A DNA stretch of 64,000 bases from Enterococcus lacertideformus (GTDB taxonomy: Bacteria > Bacillota > Bacilli > Lactobacillales > Enterococcaceae): positions 73,264 to 137,263 of the forward strand of contig JADAKE010000023.1 in assembly GCA_015680865.1 (NCBI GenBank), in the 5' to 3' direction. The position numbers and the translations under genes are program-made. Each line of letters starts with the position of its first letter. Within the stretch, counting starts at the first letter, position 1. This document shows positions 37,488 to 48,564 of the stretch, one piece after another. Below the pieces are notes generated by a model. That model searched no databases, was not told where the DNA came from, and saw nothing but the letters and a program-made list of their open reading frames with translations.

Positions 37488-38588
37488 ATGTTAAAAAAAC
37501 GATTACTCTTTGTTGTTGCATTCCTATGCTTGTTGACATTAGCTGCTTGTGGTACGTCAACCAAACAAGCATCCACTGAGAGTCAAACAGCAACAAAAAT
37601 CTTACAAGAACCTTACTCTGATGAACAATTTCTATTAGGTACCTACGTTCGCATCCGTGTGTATGATAAAGGAAAAGAAGCTGTGTTAAAACCTGCCTTT
37701 GCCCGAGTAAAAGAGCTTGGCGACAAGATCACAATTAATCAATCGGGTTCAGAAATTGATGCAGTCAATCAACAAGCTGGGATCAAACCAGTAAAGGTCT
37801 CTGATGATGTTTACACATTATTGAAACGTGCTTATGAATATAGTAAAGATTCACAAGGCGGATTTGACATGGCCATCGGCGCCATTACTCAATTATGGCG
37901 CATCGGATTTGATGATGCAAGAAAACCATCACAAGCAGAAATCGATCAAGCATTGAAATTAGTTGATTATCATAACGTTGAATTAAACGATAAAGATAAA
38001 ACCTTTTATCTAAAAGAAAAAGGCATGATCATCGATCTTGGCGCCATTGCAAAAGGCTACATCACAGATGAAGTGGTCAAAGTTTTAAAAGAAAAAGGCG
38101 TGACAACTGCCATTGTCGATTTAGGTGGAAATGTTTATGTTTTAGGTCATAGCCCACGGGGAACAAATCAAGATTGGACGGTGGGTATCCAAGACCCTAA
38201 TTTAGCCCGAGGCTCTGTCTTAGGCACGATTAAATAACGGAATAAAACGTTAGTCACTTCTGGTATCTACGAACGTTACTTAGAAGTTGATGGCAAAAAA
38301 TATCATCATTTATTTGACCCTGATACTGGTTATCCTTTTAATAACGACATTGCAAGTGTCACGATCATTACCGATAAATCGATTGATGGGGATGGCTTGT
38401 CCACTGCTGTATTCTCAATGGGAGTCAAAAAAGGTTTAGAATATGTAGAAAGTGAATTAAATGATGGCACAGAAGCCATCTTTGTCACAAAAGATGATAA
38501 AGTGTACGTGACCGATCCAATCAAAGACACCTTCATATTAGACAAAGATTCAAAATATAAGATGGGGGATCGTTCTGAATTGAAATAA
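37488..38588 (+). pseudogene. FAD:protein FMN transferase (ApbE family, FmnB-like), nonsense mutation
   Basis: The start ATG at 37488 has GAGGAAA upstream and a lipoprotein signal (LLTLAACGTS). ApbE features follow (LGTYVRIRVYD, SGSEIDAVNQQAG, DMAIGAITQLWRIG, IIDLGAIAKGY, DLGGNVYVLG). A TAA at 38235-38237 (codon 250) interrupts it, but the same frame continues for 116 residues with conserved VTSGIYERY, HHLFDPDTGYP and DGLSTAVFSMG to the stop at 38588. A single base change would restore a 366-codon gene. The lost part includes the Mg/FAD-binding threonine region and the conserved His-DP-TG segment, so the product should be dead. Confidence 0.9.
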
Positions 38589-38600
38589 GGAGCATGAAAT

Positions 38601-39546
38601 ATGACACTGAAAATCTTTCTAGAAGTAGTAGAAATACGAACAAAGGTCGCTAGTGTATTTCCTTTTGCGATAGGGGTCTTATTCTCTATCGCTTTTTTTC
38701 ATGAAATACATTGGCTAAACACTGGTTTATTTTTTATCGGCATGCTAGTTTTTGATTTGGCTACCACTGCCATCAATAATTATATGGACTACCACAAAGC
38801 ACATTCTGACATATATAAATATGACGAAAATGTCATTGGGCGCACGGGCATCTCACCAAAATTGATTCGAAACATGATTTTAAGTATGATTCTCTTTGTA
38901 GGGATCATCGGTCTCATTTTAACTGTGCGAACGGGAATTTTGTTACTATTCACGGGAGTCGTTTGTTGCTTTATTGGCATTTTCTATACATTTGGCCCTA
39001 TTCCATTATCGCGAATGCCCTTAGGAGAAATTTTCAGTGGTCTGACGATGGGATTAGGTATTTTTTCGATGGTGGTTTATATCAATACCTATAGTACAAA
39101 TGTATTTGATTTAGTTCTTTCTTTCCACACTGGCCAGTTTAGTTTAGAAGGCAATATTTGGTCAGTTCTAGCGATGATCCTAGCTTCACTTCCTTTAGTC
39201 TTTACGATTGCTAACATCATGTTAGCAAATAATCTGCGTGACCTAGAACGAGACATTGAGAATCATCGTTACACTTTAGTTTTTTATATTGGTCGTCCTA
39301 TGGGTATCATCTTGTTCCAACTACTCATGTATACTTGTTATTTGGTGATTTTGTTAGGCATTCTTACTCAGGTATATCAATGGCCAATACTTATCACTTT
39401 CCTCACCTTGCCAACAATCTACAACAATTTAAACACCAGCTGCCTCAACCAATCAGTTTTAGTTACGCGATCAAAAACATGATTTTTTTAACGGAAGTTA
39501 TGCTTTAGGTTTATTGCTTAGTATTCTTTTTACACATTTTATTTGA
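38601..39546 (+). pseudogene. UbiA-family prenyltransferase (DmkA-like), frameshifted 3' end
   Basis: The first ~275 residues are a good MenA/UbiA transferase: NNYMDYHKAHSD contains the first Asp-rich motif (N-x-x-x-D), and NNLRDLERDIENHR contains the second (DxxxD). The end is scrambled: after about 39400 the reading frame must shift once to give FKHQLPQPISFSYAIKNM, and again at a T7 tract (39482-39488) to give NGSYALGLLLSILFTHFI and a stop at 39544-39546. In EET, DmkA makes the demethylmenaquinone used by Ndh2. It starts 12 bp after fmnB. Confidence 0.85.
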
Positions 39547-39603
39547 TAAAGAATCAACTGCATTCGCTTTAGCTATAGAAAATCATCTTAAAAATATCTG
39601 CAA

Positions 39604-39653
39604 AAAAAGACCTTGAATATCACGCGAAAGTTGCTCGTTATTCAAGGTCTTTT
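39604..39653. terminator. Bidirectional terminator between EET remnants and the conjugation module
   Basis: AAAAAGACCTTGAATA pairs with TATTCAAGGTCTTTT. T-tracts are present on both sides. It ends the plus-strand fmnB-dmkA transcript and the minus-strand conjugation operon. Confidence 0.85.
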
Positions 39654-39712
39654 CATAATAGAAATAAAAGAAGTTACTCAATTTAATCAACAAGTAAGCA
39701 ATCTTATAGCGA

Positions 39713-40438
39713 TTAACGACCATCTAGTGATACATTTTGCATACTATTCCGACGTGTATGAGGGTTAACTCCTAATATACGAGGATCGCGTGATTTCATA
39801 TTATTTTGTAACTTATTATTCTCCTGAGCTGCTTTTTTCTTTGCATGCGCGCTAATCTCTGCCACATTTCTAAATTCTTTTCCTTTTTGGTCCAACGGCT
39901 GACTTGGTGTAATGTTTAATCCTTGATCCGCCGTTTTTCTCAATGTATCTTTTGCTTTTTTAGGATTTTCAAGATAGTTTGTTAACTGTGGGTCACTCTT
40001 TATTATATTGTGTAGTATCCCATCTTTATCTCCCACTAATAGATTTTCTAAGAAATTTTGTTTGGTTTTTAGGTTTGCTTTTGTCGTCATTCTAGGATTA
40101 GCTATCGCTTTATCTTGTGGCTTTCTTCTTAGTATTAAATCAAGTACTCTACTAAAGATGCCTTTGGGTTCAGACTGAAGATATTTATTCCATTCAGGTT
40201 TATTTCTTAGTAATTGTTTGATCTGCCCATCTTTATCTTTTGCCAATAATTCACTTACTAGCTCTCTTTTCGCCTGATCTTCTTTGTTTACCTTTGCTTT
40301 TTTATAGGTATTAATTCCTTTACTCGCTACCCGTTTTATCATATTATAACCACGTAACATGAATTTCATCGCAACACTGGGTAAAGTTTTAGAGACATCT
40401 TCTAATTTACTGACTTCTCTATCTGGTCCATTATCCAT
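39713..40438 (-). CDS. Hydrophilic protein, last gene of the conjugation operon
   Basis: 241 residues, highly charged, with no membrane segment or known motif. Two related stretches are visible (LVSELLAKDKDGQIKQLLRNKPEWNKYL, and FLENLLVGDKDGILHNIIKSDPQLTNYL, each split here only for comparison), so it carries an internal duplication of about 28 residues. AGGAGGTGAG precedes the ATG. Position at the end of a T4SS operon suggests an accessory conjugation role, unproven. Confidence 0.65.
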   Translation of the reverse strand: MDNGPDREVSKLEDVSKTLPSVAMKFMLRGYNMIKRVASKGINTYKKAKVNKEDQAKRELVSELLAKDKDGQIKQLLRNKPEWNKYLQSEPKGIFSRVLDLILRRKPQDKAIANPRMTTKANLKTKQNFLENLLVGDKDGILHNIIKSDPQLTNYLENPKKAKDTLRKTADQGLNITPSQPLDQKGKEFRNVAEISAHAKKKAAQENNKLQNNMKSRDPRILGVNPHTRRNSMQNVSLDGR

Positions 40439-40484
40439 TTCCTTCTCACCTCCTTTTCCTTAGAAGTATTTGTACTACTAATAT

Positions 40485-41369
40485 TTATGTTTGCTTTTTC
40501 TCAGCCGCTTCTCGTGTTGTTCCATCTTGTGTCGGGGTGATGTCTTGATACTCTTTTTCATAGAGTGTAATCCAATTGAATGAGCCAGGATCACCATTTA
40601 GGGAATATTTTGAGCCATTTTCTTTTACAGAAAACGTTACTTCTTCTTTATTCCCTCTCTCATCTAATTTCTGAATAATGAATGTAGCTCCCTCTTGATT
40701 CAGATCCATGGTGACTATGCGATATTGATAAGATATTTTGACATCTTTTTCCCCGTCTTCTATTTTTGTCTGAGTAATCGTATCATCTGTAAATTCTAAG
40801 GTAAACGTACGTTTAGCATTTGTATTTTCCCATTTTCCTTGTTGCAAAATGTCTAACCATGCTTGAGAGATAACTTGTTGGGCGGCTTCCGATTGTTCCG
40901 TTATTTCTTCTTCCATTTTTGCTTTTACTTCTTCATTAGGGTAGAAGTAAACATCTTCTTTATCTTCATTTAAATGCAAAATGGTAGTCCCCATTCGCGT
41001 TTGTAATTGAAGCTTTTTCTTTGTTCCCTCTTTGTCTTCTAACACCAAGACCCCGTTATCGACTAAGTAATAGGTTCCGTTAGACAACCAAGAAGAAGCG
41101 CTATAGGTTCCATCGGTTTCTAAATCAAGTATCATCTCATCCTCGCGATTTGAATACCACTTACCACTATACATCGTTGCACTATATTGACCGTCTACAT
41201 CCTTATTTGTTTTCGTGTTTTCTGTCTTGTCTTTTGCTGATGTTTCTCCTTGATTCGGTTTATTGGTCAATAAAGAATACCCTAATAGTCCTACCACAAC
41301 GACAGTAAAAAGACCTATTCCGATTAAAAAATTTCTACCAGTTTTGGTTTCTAAAAAATTCTTGAGCAT
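40485..41369 (-). CDS. Membrane-anchored extracellular protein of the conjugation module
   Basis: 294 residues: a short cytoplasmic start, one transmembrane helix (residues 14-32, FLIGIGLFTVVVVGLLGYSLL region), a polar linker, and an extracellular part with two similar beta-rich units (SGKWYSNREDEMILDLETDG and QGKWENTNAKRTFTLEFTDD). GKW-turn-acidic strands of this kind resemble lipocalin-like/DUF-type beta barrels. I do not recognise the family. It lies directly after the PrgK-like gene and may be a cell-wall channel accessory. Confidence 0.65.
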   Translation of the reverse strand: MLKNFLETKTGRNFLIGIGLFTVVVVGLLGYSLLTNKPNQGETSAKDKTENTKTNKDVDGQYSATMYSGKWYSNREDEMILDLETDGTYSASSWLSNGTYYLVDNGVLVLEDKEGTKKKLQLQTRMGTTILHLNEDKEDVYFYPNEEVKAKMEEEITEQSEAAQQVISQAWLDILQQGKWENTNAKRTFTLEFTDDTITQTKIEDGEKDVKISYQYRIVTMDLNQEGATFIIQKLDERGNKEEVTFSVKENGSKYSLNGDPGSFNWITLYEKEYQDITPTQDGTTREAAEKKQT

Positions 41370-41499
41370 ATCAGTTTCCAGTAACTAAAACTGTTCTTTA
41401 GCTACTAAAAATTCCTCACCACCTTTACTATTAAACATCAGGGAATCATCGCTCATCCCTAATGGATGTATTGTACTTATCAATTAATTTATCAACATA

Positions 41500-44481
41500 T
41501 TAAGGGATACCGTATCCTGAGATTGCTGGGTTATCGAGTGTATAGGTACTTCTTCTGACTAAATTACTGGAATTTCCTTCAATGACTTGGATGATATTTC
41601 CACCACTAAACTCCACAATTCCTACATGGTCTTTACCTGTCCCTCCGCCTTTCCAATCAAAGAAAACTAAATCGCCAGGTTGAGGAATATAAGCTTCATC
41701 AGGAGCAACAAATTGATCCTTTTCTTGGTACCATTTCATCATATTTAGCGGGCTTGATGTTTTGAGGACTCGTCCCTCATCGATATACCCTGCTTGGTCA
41801 GCTACCCATCCAATAAAGAGGGCTGACCATTCCACTCGGTTGGTAAAACCACCCCATTGCCAATACTTGTCGCCATTTGGTGTACCGATTTCTTCTTTTG
41901 CTATCTGAAGCATTTTATTAAGATTTTTTGAAATATTATAAGATACTTTCCGAGCATAAAACATATCACCAAAGGTATATCGCCAATTGAATCCCGCATC
42001 TAAAGCTGCTGCATCGTTGCAGGAAACGGTCTGTCCATTACTTTTTTCTTTTGCATAAAACCGGCTATGATCTAGCGAATATTTGGCATTTAAGCGAATT
42101 AAATCTTCCAAGTACTCATCGCCGTAATTATACGCTTGTACAGCTGCCAAATTCCCTAACTGATTCAGTTGAGCTTTCTTTAATAATTGTGCAAAATATT
42201 CGACGCCTAATTTGATGGATTCATCTGGATCAATTGTCTTTGTTAACCCTTTCGCTTTAGCCACACCCATGATATCCGATTGTTTTTCTTCATCGCCACC
42301 GCTTTCTACCCAAATAATGGATAAAATCGCATTGGTAAACGATTCAATCTTATATTTCCTTGCTTCTTCCGCTACCTTTTCCTTCCATTTCGTCACTTTT
42401 TCTGGAGGATAGAGTAATTCACCTTGTAGTTCATTCACATCATAATAACCAAATTTTGTACGATCTGCATAAGTTAAATTGGCAATAAAAACAACAGGTA
42501 CGATTTCTGGGTTTGGATAGAGGAAGATTCTTTTTTCTTTAATGCCCATCAACAAATTACCGTCAAATTCACTACGAGTATAGCCAATTAAATCCCCAGC
42601 TTTTAACGACGCCCCAACACGTACCACTGGTGTTACATTAATGTAATAGGCTTGATAAAAGAACCCGTATCCGTCTTGATTCCTCGTGAACTGTGTTCCT
42701 CTCCATCCATCCCTCGAGAAGTATAAGTACTAATCTCAGTTACTGTTTCAAAAGTTGTTGCATATACGGGTGTTTGGGGTTCTGCAGCAAGTATTATCTC
42801 GTCATTGCTAGTGTCATCATCTCTGCCGCGGTAACCAAAATTGGCAATAACAGATGAATAACGGCTTTGCCCTAAAGGATTATCCATATAAATTTTTGAT
42901 TCAAAGCGATCAATTTCTAAAATTGGATAGCATTGATCCTCTTCATCTTCCGAAAATGCAGGGATCGTTCCGATGGATTTATTTCCGGCATAAAGTTCTA
43001 CTTCAGGATCTAAATCAAGTAACTCCCCAAGTGTTTGTATTTTTACATCCATGGTAGCTACATCATCTTCTACTTTTACGTTATAAGTAATCGTGGCGTC
43101 GTGCATAGCATGAATTTCATCTTTTACTTTAGTGATTTTAACAGGATCACCATCCATGGGTTGTTTCGTATCTTTAAATTCAGCATAAACGGATACCATA
43201 GAAGGAACGGTAGAACCTGTAGATTCTTTTAATCGTTTTAAATAATTAGAAAGGGCACTATTATCAATGTTATAGTTTTCATATTTTGCATTTAAGTAAT
43301 AAATATAATTATCTGCATTCGAATAAAAAGAAAAATTTTCTGGGTTGGCTTCCATTCCATTCACTTCAAAATAGACATTGTCGTACTCTTCAACTAATTG
43401 TTTGTATCGATCATAAATATCTTTATTTTTGTAAGCATCTAAGTAGGTCACATACTCATAGGCTTCTGTCAATGCCATATCTTCTGTTTTTATTGTAAAG
43501 ATAGCAACGATAAATGGCCAAATAGCTAAAATAACAGATATTACAGCGACAACTATAGCAAGTATTGTTATAACAACAGCCACTACAGCTAAAACTTGAA
43601 TAGATAAAACAACGAAAATAACAGTTAAAAGAATTCCTACAATGGTTAAATCCCCTTTATCATCTCGTCCAAATTTATTAATGAGCATTTCTTGGGCTTT
43701 TCCTTTTGCACCACCCTTACCGATTAACTTACTAGACAAATTTTTCTTTAAGTCTTTTTTACCAAATAGTTTCCTTTTACCGTTTTTTCTTTTGTTTCTA
43801 GTTATTTTCTTGCTTTTATTCCCTTTGATTGACTTTTTTTCTGTTCAACAAAATCAATCTTTTCTGTTTTTTTGTAATTGCTTTCTCTGGTATATTTTCT
43901 AATTTTGTCTTTGCTGTTTTTTGTGAAGAATTGATCGCAATTGTTGCCTTTTTTCGATTTAATGATTTTAAGCGTTCCTTTGCAGCTATACTTTCTTTTG
44001 TTTTTTGATTGTTTAACCTTTGTAAGTTACGTTGACGGTTACGATTTCTTTGTTGTGTTCTGGTTAATGTGCCTTGCGTTTGTTCTTTATCATTTTTTCC
44101 AATTTGTTGTTCCAAATGCTGTTGGTTGTTTGAAAGACGGCGAAAATTCCGCTTGATGTTTTGCCGTTTTTTAGCTTGAGATCGCACATAGGTTAAACGT
44201 TTCTCTGATGTCGCTTCTTTTTTGATTTTAAGCAAATATTTTTTTCGAGCATTACGTACAAGACGTTTATTTTTCGAAATAACACGTACATTTTTATTTC
44301 TTTGGAAATTTCTTTTACTTTTTTCACTCTTCTTCGTTACATTTTTTACTTTTGATGTTTTCCCAGCGTTATCTTTTAAAAGATAATCATTCGCTTTTTC
44401 TAGTGGCTTTTTAACGATTTTATTGGGATCATCATTTGGTTCATTTTTATTATCCATATTTGGTTCATTCAAATCGGGCAC
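41500..44481 (-). pseudogene. PrgK-like conjugative cell-wall hydrolase in three frames
   Basis: Three consecutive frames add up to one large T4SS peptidoglycan hydrolase. Part 1 (44481-43816, GTG start) is Lys/Arg-rich. An extra A in an A7 tract (T7 at 43835-43841) shifts into part 2, which has transmembrane helices (about residues 30-80 of 42633-43739) and a degenerate M23 region. A further frame change near 42670-42690 leads into part 3 (GYGFFYQAYYINVTPVVRVG), which has a lytic-transglycosylase domain (IIWVESGGDE) and a C-terminal CHAP domain (GDLVFFDWKGGG, DHVGIVEF). The CHAP nucleophile is Ser (VEWSALFIGW; codon at 41824-41826) where family members have Cys. The enzyme would open the wall for the mating channel. 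Confidence 0.8.
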
Positions 44482-44513
44482 TGTTACGTATCCTTTCTGA
44501 TGGCATTTTCGTG

Positions 44514-46810
44514 CTAATCTTCACCAGGTTTGGTTGACATCATCTTATATAACTGTGTATCTTTAGGAAAATGGTCATAAAAAGGCAAAGTCGTATCGCC
44601 AAATACCATTAAGCCGTAACCTTCTGGTGAATTAACAACAAATTTTTCCTGCTCTTCTGAAATATCAAATAACCGAACTAATTGAGAACGGTCTGATTTT
44701 GCTTGATTGAGCATCATCACAAAGTCACTATTGGAAAGCATTCGACGTGCTAAATCAGAAAGTAGCAACGTTTCAACGTTCTGTGTGATTCCTGTAGGTA
44801 TTGCTCCCCATTTTCTGGCTCGACTCCATAATTCAAAAAAGTAATTTTCTGAATACTCATTAGTGAATAACAGCTGCATTTCATCAATGTACAACCACGT
44901 TCGAACGCCTCTTTCCCTGTTTGTGGTGATTCGATTCCACACTTGGTCCAAAACGATTAGCATCCCCATCGTTTTGAGTTGTTTTCCTAAATCTTTAATG
45001 TCGTAAACGACTAAACGTTTCGTAATGTCAACACTTGTTTCCGATGAAAAGACGGATAAGCTTCCTTCGATATAGATCTCTAAATCCATCACTAATTGTT
45101 TTGCTTCTTCTTCTTGTTCTTTCAAAATATGATAAAAGTCAACAAATGTTGGCATCCTATCCTTGATTGTTTCATATGTTCTTCGACATACACGGTCAAT
45201 TAAAGTTTTTTGGGTTGAACTTAGCCCCAAAGCTCCTCCAATGATTAAATCAAATAAAGAAATCAAAAATTCCGATTTCAGTACAACGGGGTCAGTATCA
45301 TCCCCGTAGTTTTCGTTGATATCCATTGGATTGATCGTAGTTTTTGAGTCACTTGCAATCTTGATGATTTCTCCATTAAAGTTTTTACCGATTACCGAGT
45401 ATTCTCGTTCCGGGTCAATAATGATCACTTCATCGTCAGCATCCCGAAGCAAGACATTCACGATTTCTCGCTTAACTGAGAAACTTTTCCCTGAACCAGG
45501 TGTCCCTAACACAAAACCATTAGGTGCTTTCAATAATTTTCGGTCTAAGGATAAAATATTTTTTGAAATGGCATTAACACCATAGTATTTCCCATTTTCT
45601 TGAATTAAATCAGAGATAGTAAAAGGAATAAAAATTGCTGTACTTGCGGTTGATAATGTTCGATCAAGTGGTAACAAGTTTATTCCTAAAGATAAGATAG
45701 TATTTAATCCCGCTTCTTGCATAAACTCTAATTCAATGATCTTGAAACCAAATTGACGACCTACAGATGAGATTTCACCCTGCACTTCTGCTAATTTTTC
45801 AACATTCTCTGCATAAAAGTGAATCCCACCGGTCATAGAAAACAATTTTTGTCCTTTATTCTGTAAATCATCGACCAAGTCTTTTGCCTCTGTTAAAGAA
45901 TAGGTTAGATAATAAGAAAGCATCTCAAAATCATAGCCGTTTTGAAGAGCTTTCTTTTGTTCATCTACTTTTTGCTGCTCCATAAACGCTAGTTTTGTTT
46001 TTACTAGATCAAAAGCTTCATCTTGATCGAGTGGTTTAATTAATATGTAAAGTGACAACCAGTTCTCTCGGGATCTCTAACAATTCATAGAGAAAGTTAT
46101 CTGAAAGTTCTGCAGGATATTCTTGTAAATAGACTGTTTTTGCATAATGCTCATCTATTTTCAAGTAATTTTTATGTTGCTTCAATTCAATCACATTAGG
46201 CAATACATCTTCGATTTCAGGTTCTGCACTCTCATTTTTTGTCAATAAAATCTCTGAGAGAATGGTCAGCATTTCTGATTTTTCCACCTGCTTTGCTTGA
46301 CTCCCTAAACGACTAGCGAACATCGAAAATCGGTCAATCACCATTTCTAATTCCTTTTTCGCAAAACTGTTTGATGTTGTTGAATAAAAGTAAATAAAAT
46401 TCGTTTTTTATAGCCATTTTTTTCTTCATCTAGTTTTCTAGAAATGACATCATTCATTTCAACACGATAAGGATCTAAAAAATAATCTTTTTCTTGATAG
46501 TAAAGGACTGCTTGTAGATCAGCCAATGGACGCTTCTTTTTTAATACGGTCAATTTAAGTTGCGTACTGCTACTTAAAGAATTAAGAAAATCACAATACT
46601 GAGAAAAAAGCTCAATTTGTCTATCCTCTGAAGACAATTGATAGTTGATATCTTTTAATTCAATCGTCACGGAATAAGTTGTCTCATCTACCTGACAAAT
46701 ACCATCTGAAAATATATCTTTGAAGAAAAAAGTCTCTCTTAAAAAATCCACGTCTTGTGGATTTTTTTCTGTTTTTTATTCTTTATTTTTTGGGGCTTCA
46801 GTTTTATCAT
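44514..46810 (-). pseudogene. VirB4/PrgJ-like conjugation ATPase in several frames
   Basis: The gene starts at the ATG overlapping the PrgI stop (ATGA, 46807-46810). Likely breaks: an A7 tract (T7 at 46762-46768) after IKLKPQKIKNKKQK; one near 46350-46385, where QQHQT should continue as SFAKKELEMVIDRF; and a TTAATTAA at 46036-46043, where removing one TTAA restores TLHIKPLDQDEAF. The last 514 residues are intact, with Walker A GTPGSGKS, Walker B VIIIDPEREY, WLYIDEMQLLF and GAIPTGITQNVETLL. VirB4 ATPases energise assembly of the type IV channel. The intact C-terminal frame has no good start, so function is unlikely. Confidence 0.85.
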
Positions 46811-47172
46811 AATTCTTGTCCGCCTAGTTCTGTTCTTTCTTGTTGGTTAACTTGATTTGATACAACGTTTTTTTCTTTCTTTTTTCTCGTACCTGTTGAT
46901 AGATGATATTTAAAAAAATGTTTGATGTATACTTCAAATGTTAAGCCATTTCGCTTAAACCAACCAAAAGATACAATAGGTATTGAAACAATAATCATCA
47001 ACCAGCTAGTAATTTCCATTGGGATTTTTAACCATGCAATGAAAACAAGTGCAATGACAATATTCAAACCACCTGCTGCACACAAACATAGTAGCTGTTT
47101 CAAATTCATACCTGCAATGATTTTTTCTTTATATTCTTTAATATCCTTTGGTACTTTTACTTCTATTGCCAT
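46807..47172 (-). CDS. PrgI-family conjugation membrane protein
   Basis: 121 residues, starting EVKVPKDIKEYKEKIIAGMNLKQ, the typical PrgI/TcpE-type opening, then two adjacent transmembrane helices (about residues 28-46 and 53-70) and a basic tail. AAGGAGG precedes the ATG. It overlaps the VirB4-like gene by 4 bp, as in other Gram-positive T4SS operons, where it is thought to link the ATPase to the membrane. Confidence 0.85.
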   Translation of the reverse strand: MAIEVKVPKDIKEYKEKIIAGMNLKQLLCLCAAGGLNIVIALVFIAWLKIPMEITSWLMIIVSIPIVSFGWFKRNGLTFEVYIKHFFKYHLSTGTRKKKEKNVVSNQVNQQERTELGGQEL

Positions 47173-47181
47173 GTTTCCTCC

Positions 47182-47991
47182 TTACGATGCCGATAATAAT
47201 GTTTTTGCCCACCCTTTCGTTTTATTGATAGATAGTAACAACCCTACCATATAAATTGTTAGTCCTAAAACAATTCCCCATAAACTATTTCCGACCTCTT
47301 CCATTAACTTCATAAACAAAATAGGATATGTAATCAAAACGAGTGCAATGAACGTCGACTGCAGTCCCGTTGCAGCAAAATTTTTAAAAAATCCCTTAGT
47401 CATAGAAGAAAATTCTTGACTTGGTAAAGCACCCATAGGGATTGGCGCCATGACACTAAAAATATACAGCTCCATAAATCGTAGATAAATGGTTACTTGG
47501 ATGAGTGCGCGTACAACTAATGCCACTAAGAATAGGATACACATAACCAATAACACCACTAATTGTGCCCAGAATCCTTCCTCAGCGACCGCTTGACTCA
47601 CTTTTTCTGATACATCTTTTACCGTTCCAGTATTTCCCACTTCTAACACTTTATAGGTCAGATTAGAAGTAATAACGATGATACCATCCAATAGATCTTG
47701 AATTCGTAAAATGATTACATAACAAATAGCAAATTTGATAAATGCTTTAATAATCATTTCAAAACCAAGCATGGGAGCGCCTCCTGCGCCTTCTACCTTT
47801 AATGAAATTTTTTGAAACTCCAACAGAATAAAGATAGCTAAAATCGATAACGACAGAGGTATAACGACTATCGTCTGTAAATTTTTCACTAACTGATAGG
47901 CATCATATAAATATTCAGATAGGTTCTGACTCAATGTATTTTGTAAATCCTCTCCATTCAGATAAAACATTATCTGATTGAAAATATTCAT
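47182..47991 (-). CDS. VirB6/PrgH-like polytopic conjugation channel protein
   Basis: About 269 residues with five to six membrane segments (VIPLSLSILAIFILLEF, AFIKFAICYVIILR, LVVLLVMCILFLVALVV, LVLITYPILFM, GIVLGLTIYMVGLLL). ELYIFSVMAPIPMGAL is the characteristic VirB6-like loop. The start is the ATG at 47989-47991 with GGAGCA upstream; another ATG 5 codons earlier has no site. It lies between the small pilin-like gene and PrgI. It looks intact. Confidence 0.82.
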   Translation of the reverse strand: MNIFNQIMFYLNGEDLQNTLSQNLSEYLYDAYQLVKNLQTIVVIPLSLSILAIFILLEFQKISLKVEGAGGAPMLGFEMIIKAFIKFAICYVIILRIQDLLDGIIVITSNLTYKVLEVGNTGTVKDVSEKVSQAVAEEGFWAQLVVLLVMCILFLVALVVRALIQVTIYLRFMELYIFSVMAPIPMGALPSQEFSSMTKGFFKNFAATGLQSTFIALVLITYPILFMKLMEEVGNSLWGIVLGLTIYMVGLLLSINKTKGWAKTLLSAS

Positions 47992-48029
47992 TATTGCTCC
48001 ATGCATAAATTAAACGCCCACTTTCAGCA

Positions 48030-48260
48030 TTATTTCAAAAGAGAGGCAAAATCAAATTGAGTACCAAACCACCCTGCAGCTACTAAAATTAAACCACCAC
48101 CTACAATTTGCCAAATTCCTTGTTGCAATTGTGGTCCATTTTTATCTTTTAAAGCCCCAGCTAAAATAATTGTTCCCCAAATCAACCACAAACCGCCACC
48201 TACTAAAGTAAAATTCGAAACTAACTTAAAAACCTGTTCTAATAAATTTGCGTCTGTCAT
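48030..48260 (-). CDS. Small two-helix membrane protein (VirB2/Maff2-like)
   Basis: 76 residues with two hydrophobic segments (FTLVGGGLWLIWGTIILAG and GIWQIVGGGLILVAAGWFG) separated by a short charged loop (KDKNGPQ), the layout of VirB2-type or Maff2-type subunits found upstream of VirB6 in Gram-positive conjugation operons. AAAGGAG precedes the ATG. Confidence 0.75.
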   Translation of the reverse strand: MTDANLLEQVFKLVSNFTLVGGGLWLIWGTIILAGALKDKNGPQLQQGIWQIVGGGLILVAAGWFGTQFDFASLLK

Positions 48261-48510
48261 AAATGATTTCTCCTTTTTAAATGATTGTATTCTCTGTTAC
48301 TAATTATTAGTATATGGGATTTTCTTTTATTTAGTTTACCAGTTATTTCTAACTTCAGAAATTTTAGAAATAACTATCTTCGGAAAATTTAACAAGATGG
48401 ATTAAATCAAGTTAATTCTAGCAATTGCTAGAAAAAACGGCATACATCTTCTGAGATCCCTTATGAGTTAATTGATTATTATTTGTTATTCTACCATTCA
48501 ATGATTGCAA

Positions 48511-48547
48511 AAAAATTTTCTTAGACTAACCTTATTGTCTAAGAAAA
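48511..48547 (-). terminator. Terminator after the VirD4-like gene
   Basis: TTTTCTTAGAC and GTCTAAGAAAA form a perfect 11-bp stem with a 10-nt loop. On the minus strand a run of T follows. It splits the conjugation cluster into an upstream unit (53499-48565) and a downstream unit that begins with the VirB2-like gene. Confidence 0.8.
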
Positions 48548-48564
48548 TTCTTGTTAGTTAAAAA

